Part shown: positions 1-3,879 of the stretch, one piece after another
Position numbering within the stretch: position 1 is the first letter of the stretch
How the letters are laid out: each line of letters opens with the position of its first letter
Source of the DNA: Omnitrophica bacterium RIFOXYB12_FULL_50_7
Lineage (GTDB): Bacteria > Omnitrophota > Omnitrophia > Omnitrophales > Aquincolibacteriaceae
DNA length: 5,380 bases
Assembly: GCA_001804345.1 (NCBI GenBank)
Contig: MHFU01000098.1
Coordinates: forward strand, 1 to 5,380
Reading direction: 5' to 3'
Translations under genes and position numbers: made by a program
The notes under the pieces: model-generated
What the model was told of the DNA's origin: nothing
Seen by the model: only the letters and a program-made list of their open reading frames with translations
Database searches by the model: none

Positions 1-498
1 TTTGATGTATTCCGAGTTTGCGACGAAAAGATCCACACGCTTGTTGGTCTTGAGGTCCCATTTTTTAAGGAAGTAAAACACGGCACCCATAAGAAGCCGG
101 ACCGGTGACAGATAGCGATTGAAATAAACGTCCTGGAACCCCCAAAGATAACGCATCGGTGTGTGGCAGTAACAGACGTGGTAAGCCTTCTCGGGAACAC
201 GAATGCCTTTGGCGACACAGTGAGAACTTGAGATGACAAGATCCGCATCCTCGACTTTCATGGATTGGATCACCCACGGCAAAATAGGCAAAAACCAGCG
301 ATAATAGAACCTAATCCCGGGGCAATATTGCAGGAACGAGGCGTGGATCTTCAGACGCGCAAGCCTCGGGCTTATCTTCTTCCGGTCAAAAAAAAGCGTG
401 TAAAGCTTAGCCTCCGGATAAAGCTCGGCCAGGGCATCCAGGACCTTCTCGCCACCCCGCATATGAATAAGCCAATCATGGACCAGAGCGGTTTTCAT
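1..498 (-). CDS. GT4-family glycosyltransferase, N-terminal part (3' end outside window)
   Basis: The 166 residues visible are the N-terminal acceptor-side domain of a retaining GT-B glycosyltransferase. The protein opens MKTALVHDWL, followed by RGGEKVL (residues 14-20), SSSHCVAKGIR (90-100), CYCHTPMRYLW (109-119) and VANSEYI (159-165). This set is typical of the GT4 enzymes of polysaccharide loci that begin 'ALVHDWL..RGGEKVL' and carry the HTPMRY motif. Family members are usually about 370-400 residues, so more than half, including the nucleotide-sugar-binding domain with its E-x7-E motif, lies beyond position 1. The ATG at 498-496 is preceded by a good ribosome binding site, AGGTGG at 510-505, six bases upstream. 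The gene is last of the run and lies 169 bp after the other GT4 gene, behind a palindromic repeat. It probably acts in the cytoplasm on a lipid-linked glycan. The sugar donor and linkage cannot be read from this part. Family assignment is firm. Confidence 0.93.
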   Translation of the reverse strand, partial: MKTALVHDWLIHMRGGEKVLDALAELYPEAKLYTLFFDRKKISPRLARLKIHASFLQYCPGIRFYYRWFLPILPWVIQSMKVEDADLVISSSHCVAKGIRVPEKAYHVCYCHTPMRYLWGFQDVYFNRYLSPVRLLMGAVFYFLKKWDLKTNKRVDLFVANSEYIK

Positions 499-543
499 CA
501 CACACCACCTTTCGCCATGTCATCGCGAGTCTTCATTTCACCC

Positions 544-623
544 GCTGTCATCCTGAGGAAGCGTAGCGACGAAGGATCTCTTCGGTTGAGTTTCTTCGCC
601 CGACTGCGGCTCAGAATGACGGC
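544..623. repeat. 80-bp imperfect palindromic repeat between the two GT4 genes
   Basis: The two ends are near-reverse complements: GCTGTCATCCTGAG at 544-557 against CTCAGAATGACGGC at 610-623. Inner parts such as GCGACGAAGGATCTC and the reverse complement of GAGTTTCTTCGCCCG also pair imperfectly. The start 'GTCATCCTGAGGAAGCG' and the 'CGAAGGATCT' core match a mobile-looking palindrome that I recognise as very common between genes in many bacterial genomes and MAGs. It is non-coding here and occupies about half of the spacer. In RNA it would form a long hairpin between two co-directional glycosyltransferase genes, so it could affect transcript stability or partial termination; that is inference. 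Confidence 0.8.
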
Positions 624-644
624 GAGCCCCTTACACGAATCAAT

Positions 645-674
645 AAAATGACAAGGTGTCATCAATGTCATTTT
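645..674. repeat. 9-bp perfect hairpin overlapping the GT4 stop codon
   Basis: AAAATGACA (645-653) and TGTCATTTT (666-674) are exact reverse complements with a 12-base loop. On the coding (minus) strand the TGA stop of the upstream GT4 gene (670-668) lies inside the first arm. The second arm ends in a short T run, so the shape is somewhat like an intrinsic terminator, but the stem is AT-rich and no independent U-tract follows. It may be a weak terminator or 3'-end stabiliser, or chance. Confidence 0.4.
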
Positions 675-1864
675 TCCACCAACACCTTTTCATAGACTTC
701 GTGGGTTTTGCGGGCGGTTTCCTTCCAGTTAAAGATCTTAACTCGCTCCAAACCTTTGAGACGAAGAGACTCCCGCAATTTCGCGTCTTGATCCAGGCGG
801 ATCAGGGCATCCATCATCGCAATCTCATCTGTGGCATCGACTCTCAGGGCGGCATCCCCGACTACTTCCGGGATCGAGGAGGAATTCGTAGTCAGCACCG
901 GCGTTCCGAAGCACATCGCTTCCAGAAGCGTCAAGCCAAAGCCCTCATAAAGCGAAGGATGAACAAGGGCGAGGGCTTGATTATAAAAAACATTCAGCTC
1001 CGGACGATCGATCAACGGCAAATGGAGGATATCCTTCGTCGAACTCAGAGCGGCCAACTCCTCATATCCGGACGGATAGGTCTTGTCCTTGCGGCCGATC
1101 AGGACAAGCGACGCGCGGACTTTCCCCTGTTCCTTGAGCTTGCGGAAAAGCCGTATGAGCATGAGGACGTTCTTATGCGGCTTGAGGAGCCCGACATAGA
1201 GAAAAAAATCCTGCGGGACATTGTACTTCCCCCGGATCTTTTCGAATGCGAGCCGGAGTTCCTCGGGCGGAAGTTCCCGGTAGTTTTCGTCGACCCCTTC
1301 ATGGATTACCGTGATCTTTTGCTCCGGCGCATGGAAATGGTCCATCAGATCTTTTTTCGTGTGATGCGACACTGCAATGATCCGGTCAGCGGACGTAACC
1401 GCTTTTTTAAGCATAAACCCGGCATAGGCGGTCTGAAGCGGCGACAAAAATTGTTTCCGGAAGATCCAGTGAATGATGTCATGGATCGTGACCACAAGCT
1501 TCGTCTTCCCTTTCCAAAGCGGGACGTTGTAATGCGGGGCGTGCCATAGACAGCATTGATTGAGCCGGGCGGGATACTGAAATTGTTCCCGGATGGAATA
1601 GATGGGGGCTGTGAATGACAGGAGGTCTAACCCCTTCCTTGAGGCGGAGTCCCCCTTTGCAAAAGGGGGAGTAAGGGGGATTTTTAAAATCTCCCCGTTC
1701 CCCTCTTTGGTAAAGAGGGGAAGATTGATCCCGCAGAGACCAAAAAGCGCAAGCTCCTTATCCAAACCGAGCGTCCGAAAGCCTGAAAGAAGTCCGCGCA
1801 AGTAAGTCCCAATTCCCGAATTCTGTAACATTCTGATATCGAGCCCGACACGATGGCTTGTCAT
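668..1864 (-). CDS. GT4-family glycosyltransferase with in-frame repeat insertion
   Basis: A 398-residue retaining GT-B glycosyltransferase, probably a cytoplasmic or membrane-surface enzyme of polysaccharide assembly. The N-terminal domain has LDIRMLQNSGIGTYLRGLL (8-26), VVTIHDIIHWIF (124-135) and ADRIIAVSHHTKKDL (159-173). The C-terminal donor domain has FFLYVGLLKPHKN (220-232), LVLIGRKD (253-260) and the GT4 signature HPSLYEGFGLTLLEAM (302-317), with the E-x7-E pair E307/E315. The start chosen is the ATG at 1864-1862, because the family profile begins there. It overlaps the upstream GT9 stop as ATGA, suggesting translational coupling; an in-frame ATG 27 codons upstream would add unrelated residues. 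The protein is some 25-30 residues longer than usual for this group. The excess maps to residues about 47-75, a low-complexity stretch (LPLFTKEGNGEILK...PPFAKG) encoded by a palindromic repeat, inserted between the LALFG strand and the conserved APIYSIREQ segment. The catalytic motifs are intact, so activity is plausible. The sugar specificity is unknown. Confidence 0.94.
   Translation of the reverse strand: MTSHRVGLDIRMLQNSGIGTYLRGLLSGFRTLGLDKELALFGLCGINLPLFTKEGNGEILKIPLTPPFAKGDSASRKGLDLLSFTAPIYSIREQFQYPARLNQCCLWHAPHYNVPLWKGKTKLVVTIHDIIHWIFRKQFLSPLQTAYAGFMLKKAVTSADRIIAVSHHTKKDLMDHFHAPEQKITVIHEGVDENYRELPPEELRLAFEKIRGKYNVPQDFFLYVGLLKPHKNVLMLIRLFRKLKEQGKVRASLVLIGRKDKTYPSGYEELAALSSTKDILHLPLIDRPELNVFYNQALALVHPSLYEGFGLTLLEAMCFGTPVLTTNSSSIPEVVGDAALRVDATDEIAMMDALIRLDQDAKLRESLRLKGLERVKIFNWKETARKTHEVYEKVLVEK
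1648..1722. repeat. C/G-tract double-hairpin repeat inside the GT4 coding sequence
   Basis: Two perfect 9-bp hairpins with 3-base loops lie close together: TCCCCCTTT/AAAGGGGGA (1650-1658 with 1662-1670) and CCCCTCTTT/AAAGAGGGG (1700-1708 with 1712-1720). Between them GGGGGATTTTT and AAAATCTCCCC (1676-1696) form a third, imperfect pairing. The element is open in frame on both strands. The plus-strand reading gives FAKGGVRGIFKISPF, a peptide I recognise as a recurring product of a repeat family scattered through many bacterial genomes. The minus-strand reading is part of the GT4 protein. The exact insertion boundaries cannot be fixed without an empty-site homologue. Confidence 0.85.
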
Positions 1865-3060
1865 GACTCGGATCTCTTTTGGAGACGACTGAGAACCGAA
1901 CGTAACGCATTTAGGACCTGATCGACCGTAATCTGTTCCACGCAAGGATGATCCTCGACGGGACAGGTCTCAAGTCCACACGGCGAACACGGGACTTCAT
2001 GCTGAAGAAGGCTCAACCGTTCGGTCCATGGATACCAGAGACGGATGTCGTTTGTACCGCTTACCAGCAAAATAATTTCCAACCCTTGAGCCGCGGCGAT
2101 ATGCGCCGGGCCTGAATCGTTCCCGATAAAAACATCACACACATCCAACAGGATTGGAAGATCCTGCAAAGCTGTTTTGCCGCGCAGGTCAATAAGACGC
2201 TCCGAGTTCAGTTTCAGATCAGGGGTTAAATCCTTCTCGGATTTCGTTCCGACCAGCACGATCTGAGCGATCGCTTCCCGGTCGATCTGATGAATAAACG
2301 TCCGGAAATTCTCGAACGGCCAGCGCTTGGACGGATATCCGGACCCCATATGGATCGCAACGCGCGGCAAGAGCGTCGTAGGCGGCAGGATTTCGGTCTT
2401 CTTCCAGAATTCTTTGGCTCGTTCGGGGGAATATTCGAACGGCAGGAGCTTGTTGTCCTGCGCGACATGAAATGAATTCAAAAGGCCCAGGTTCAGCCTG
2501 ACTTGATGAAGAATAGCATTATGCGGAATTTCTTCATTTAAAAGAAAGCCGCCACCCGCAATGCCATAACCGATCGTGTATTTCACGCCAGCCAGGGACA
2601 TCAAGAGAATATTCCGGATATCTCCGCGCAAATCGATCCCGATATCGTAGGTGTCCTTAGGGGACAAACATTCATTGACTGTCTGTCCCCTAAGAGTGCT
2701 TACAAGACGCCAGAACTCGCACCATTTCTGCACAAAAGAAGCGCTCCGGTTAAACCACCCATGCTTGGTCGCGATCACGGTCCGGATTTCTTTGGACGAC
2801 TCAAAAAGAGGCGCGATATCCTCAGTGACAAGAAGATCGATCGTTGCATGCGGAAACTTCTTATGCAACGCCCGGATTGCGGGCCGGGCCATGACAACGT
2901 CGCCGATATGATCCAACCGGATCACGAGGATGCGCCGAATAGCCGCAAGGTCCAAGGGTTTTCGTAGCGATCGTAGCGGAAGGAACAGCGCCCGGCCCAC
3001 CGCGTCAAAACATCCGATGAGCCACCGCTTCCACGGATTTTTGAAAGGATACCGTGGCAT
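1861..3060 (-). CDS. GT9 family (heptosyltransferase-like) glycosyltransferase with in-frame palindrome
   Basis: A 399-residue inverting GT-B enzyme of the ADP-heptose:LPS heptosyltransferase type (WaaC/WaaF/RfaQ superfamily). After a basic N-terminal extension (1-40: FKNPWKRWLIGCFDA and following), the core begins with IRRILVIRLDHIGDVVMARP (41-60), whose GD loop is typical of GT9. The family's donor-site motifs follow: HMGSGYPSKRWP (237-248) and FIGNDSGPAHIAAA (311-324). A C-terminal cysteine cluster, C358/C361/C366/C373, is also seen in other GT9 proteins. The ATG at 3060-3058 follows the DUF5989 stop by 6 bp; I see no clear Shine-Dalgarno sequence, so expression may depend on coupling. The TGA overlaps the next gene's ATG by 4 bp. 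Residues 123-135 are encoded exactly by a 39-bp palindrome placed just before the conserved strand YDIGIDLRGD, an insertion unlikely to be native. Whether the donor is a heptose or another sugar is not shown by the sequence. Confidence 0.93.
   Translation of the reverse strand: MPRYPFKNPWKRWLIGCFDAVGRALFLPLRSLRKPLDLAAIRRILVIRLDHIGDVVMARPAIRALHKKFPHATIDLLVTEDIAPLFESSKEIRTVIATKHGWFNRSASFVQKWCEFWRLVSTLRGQTVNECLSPKDTYDIGIDLRGDIRNILLMSLAGVKYTIGYGIAGGGFLLNEEIPHNAILHQVRLNLGLLNSFHVAQDNKLLPFEYSPERAKEFWKKTEILPPTTLLPRVAIHMGSGYPSKRWPFENFRTFIHQIDREAIAQIVLVGTKSEKDLTPDLKLNSERLIDLRGKTALQDLPILLDVCDVFIGNDSGPAHIAAAQGLEIILLVSGTNDIRLWYPWTERLSLLQHEVPCSPCGLETCPVEDHPCVEQITVDQVLNALRSVLSRLQKRSES
2656..2694. repeat. 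39-bp palindromic element, in frame inside the GT9 gene
   Basis: CTTAGGGGACA (2656-2666) and TGTCCCCTAAG (2684-2694) are perfect 11-bp reverse complements around a 17-base loop. The element is 39 bp, exactly 13 codons, and its ends coincide with codon boundaries (residues 123-135, LRGQTVNECLSPK). GGGGACA/TGTCCCC-ended palindromes of this kind recur in repeat-rich genomes and resemble REP-type elements mobilised by IS200-like Y1 (RAYT) transposases. That family link is from memory and no transposase is present here. Confidence 0.82.
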
Positions 3061-3066
3061 GGGTTA

Positions 3067-3225
3067 TTAAAAAAGGGTGTAGACGAAAGGTGAAAGTGCG
3101 GATCCTTGCGAGAAGACGATCAAAGCGCCCAGGAGAACCATCACCAATACGATCGGCGTGAGCCACCATTTTTTACGAACTTTTAAAAAATACCAGAATT
3201 CCTTCAATATGCTTAATTTGCCCAC
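3067..3225 (-). CDS. DUF5989-family small membrane protein
   Basis: A 52-residue protein translated from GTG at 3225-3223 to TAA at 3069-3067; a second in-frame TAA follows at once. It runs GKLSILKEFWYFLKVRKKWW, then a hydrophobic segment of about 20 residues (LTPIVLVMVLLGALIVF), then SQGSALSPFVYTLF. The layout of an amphipathic start, an RKKWWL basic-aromatic belt, one membrane helix and a conserved 'S-Q-G-S-A-L-x-P-F-x-Y-T-L-F' end matches the DUF5989 proteins found beside carbamoyltransferases. GTG is preferred because GGGAGG lies 4 bases upstream and no ATG exists in this part of the frame. The carbamoyltransferase-SxtJ-DUF5989 order is a recurring arrangement and the start and stop are clear. 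No biochemical role is established. A membrane anchor or adaptor in a carbamoylation complex is a guess from context. It lies 222 bp after the SxtJ gene because two palindromic repeats separate them. Confidence 0.93.
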   Translation of the reverse strand: MGKLSILKEFWYFLKVRKKWWLTPIVLVMVLLGALIVFSQGSALSPFVYTLF

Positions 3226-3229
3226 AAAA

Positions 3230-3235
3230 CCTCCC
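3230..3235 (-). promoter_or_regulatory. Shine-Dalgarno GGGAGG deciding the GTG start of DUF5989
   Basis: On the minus strand GGGAGG is followed by TTTT and then GTG. This is the strongest ribosome binding site in the window and fixes the non-ATG start of the small membrane protein. No other plausible initiator lies at a suitable distance. Confidence 0.8.
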
Positions 3236-3244
3236 AGTTTTTGA

Positions 3245-3265
3245 TAGTTAACGTACGGTATACTA
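3245..3265. promoter_or_regulatory. 21-bp imperfect dyad upstream of DUF5989
   Basis: TAGTTAAC (3245-3252) and GTATACTA (3258-3265) match as inverted half-sites (TAGTnnAC/GTnnACTA) around 5 bases. The site includes three 6-base palindromes, GTTAAC, CGTACG and GTATAC. It is 20 bp upstream of the GTG start. An operator is possible, but it could equally be a scar or chance. A weak sigma70-like pair overlaps it on the minus strand (TTGCTA, 17 bases, TATCAA; 4 of 6 matches each), too poor to call a promoter. Confidence 0.25.
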
Positions 3266-3277
3266 GCAAAGGACGAA

Positions 3278-3357
3278 GGGGTCAGGCACCTTTTTTTCTT
3301 GCGCCGGAGGACGCATCCTTCCAGCGCTTTTTGGCGAAGAAAAAGGTGCCTGACCCC
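3278..3357. repeat. 80-bp palindrome with GGGGTCAGGCACC ends
   Basis: GGGGTCAGGCACC (3278-3290) and GGTGCCTGACCCC (3345-3357) are perfect 13-bp reverse complements. The pairing continues inwards through the T-run/A-run and CTTGCGCC against GGCGAAG with small bulges. The centre has a further stem, GCGCCGGAGGA against TCCTTCCAGCGC. The whole element could fold into one long hairpin. The GGGGTCAGGCACC end is one I recognise as recurring in many environmental bacterial genomes as a REP-like repeat. It sits between SxtJ and DUF5989 and has no coding potential. Confidence 0.88.
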
Positions 3358-3368
3358 CTCATTTAGTA

Positions 3369-3444
3369 CCTATCCTGATATCACACAGGGACGCTCAGTT
3401 CTCTTAAAGGAGAACCGTTCCTAAAAATCTGATATCCGGATAGG
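3369..3444. repeat. 76-bp inverted-repeat element next to the SxtJ stop
   Basis: CCTATCCTGATATCA (3369-3383) and TGATATCCGGATAGG (3430-3444) are inverted repeats with one mismatch in 15, separated by 46 bases. Inside is a perfect 6-bp hairpin, GTTCTC/GAGAAC (3398-3403 with 3410-3415), and the small palindrome GAACCGTTC. It ends 3 bp from the SxtJ stop codon and lies 11 bp from the neighbouring 80-bp palindrome, with which it shares no obvious sequence. I do not recognise the family. It could be a second mobile palindrome or a native 3'-end RNA structure of SxtJ. Confidence 0.7.
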
Positions 3445-3447
3445 TTC

Positions 3448-3864
3448 TTAGAACTGCTTTTCGTAATCGCTGGGGACACGCGGAGTTTGCGGCCGGAGCT
3501 TCCAATAGCTCTGTTTTTTGGGCTCAAGCTTCTGGTCCAGCAGGTCTTTTCCCGTAAGTCGCAAGATCAGACCGAGCGGCGTGATCGCGAGATAGAAAAG
3601 GATCGAAAGAAGCACGCGGGTCATGACCCACCCCATCAAGATCGCGAGCGTCATCCAGATCTTTTGAAGGGGTTTTAGTACAATGGGCGAAACAGCACCG
3701 GTGATCACAAGCGTAATACCCGGCAGAAAAAAATAGGGATAAGTACCCCGTCCGCGCCACCAAAGCAAAATGCCTAATGCACACAGGACTCCCCCAACGA
3801 CGAGACCAAACTCCCGGAGTTTTTTGGGGCTGCTTTCTATTTTTTTTATTTCTTCAATGACCAT
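3448..3864 (-). CDS. SxtJ-family small membrane protein
   Basis: A 138-residue integral membrane protein that resembles the SxtJ family, named after a gene of the cyanobacterial saxitoxin cluster and often found next to NodU/CmcH-type carbamoyltransferases. Residues 1-16 are a charged N-terminus. Hydrophobic segments lie at about 18-36, 43-63 and 68-104, the last long enough for two helices. A polar C-terminus follows, with GKDLLDQKLEPKKQSYWK (105-122) and the ending SDYEKQF. ATG at 3864-3862 has AGGGGAAGAG upstream and begins 15 bp after the carbamoyltransferase stop, so the two genes are probably cotranscribed. No catalytic motif is visible, which favours a structural or partner role at the membrane, perhaps recruiting the soluble carbamoyltransferase to a lipid-linked glycan. 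That role is inference. The family call rests on length, topology, C-terminal pattern and neighbours. Confidence 0.87.
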   Translation of the reverse strand: MVIEEIKKIESSPKKLREFGLVVGGVLCALGILLWWRGRGTYPYFFLPGITLVITGAVSPIVLKPLQKIWMTLAILMGWVMTRVLLSILFYLAITPLGLILRLTGKDLLDQKLEPKKQSYWKLRPQTPRVPSDYEKQF

Positions 3865-3879
3865 TGTTTCTCTTCCCCT

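Noticed and set aside
265..651. Plus-strand frame of 128 codons over the left GT4 start and spacer
   Set aside because: It runs antisense through the conserved start of the GT4 gene and then through a palindromic repeat, with no ribosome site or domain.
618..655. Promoter for the left GT4 gene (TTGTCA-like box near 655-650)
   Set aside because: No acceptable -10 box lies at 16-18 bases, and the box is part of the hairpin arm.
656..1549. Long plus-strand reading frame of 297 codons opposite the GT4 gene
   Set aside because: It is fully antisense to a gene with intact GT4 motifs, has no recognisable domain and an implausible composition rich in R, Q and F. It is a shadow of codon use on the other strand.
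1865..1945. Upstream in-frame ATG giving the GT4 27 extra N-terminal residues
   Set aside because: The extra residues are the GT9 C-terminus read in another frame. The family profile begins at the ATG in the 4-bp ATGA overlap.
3278..3357. Intrinsic terminator
   Set aside because: The T-run lies inside the stem rather than after it, and the genes on both sides appear to belong to one operon. The REP-like ends explain the structure better.
3278..3444. CRISPR array in the SxtJ-DUF5989 spacer
   Set aside because: The repeats are inverted, not direct, unrelated to each other, and there is no regular spacer pattern.
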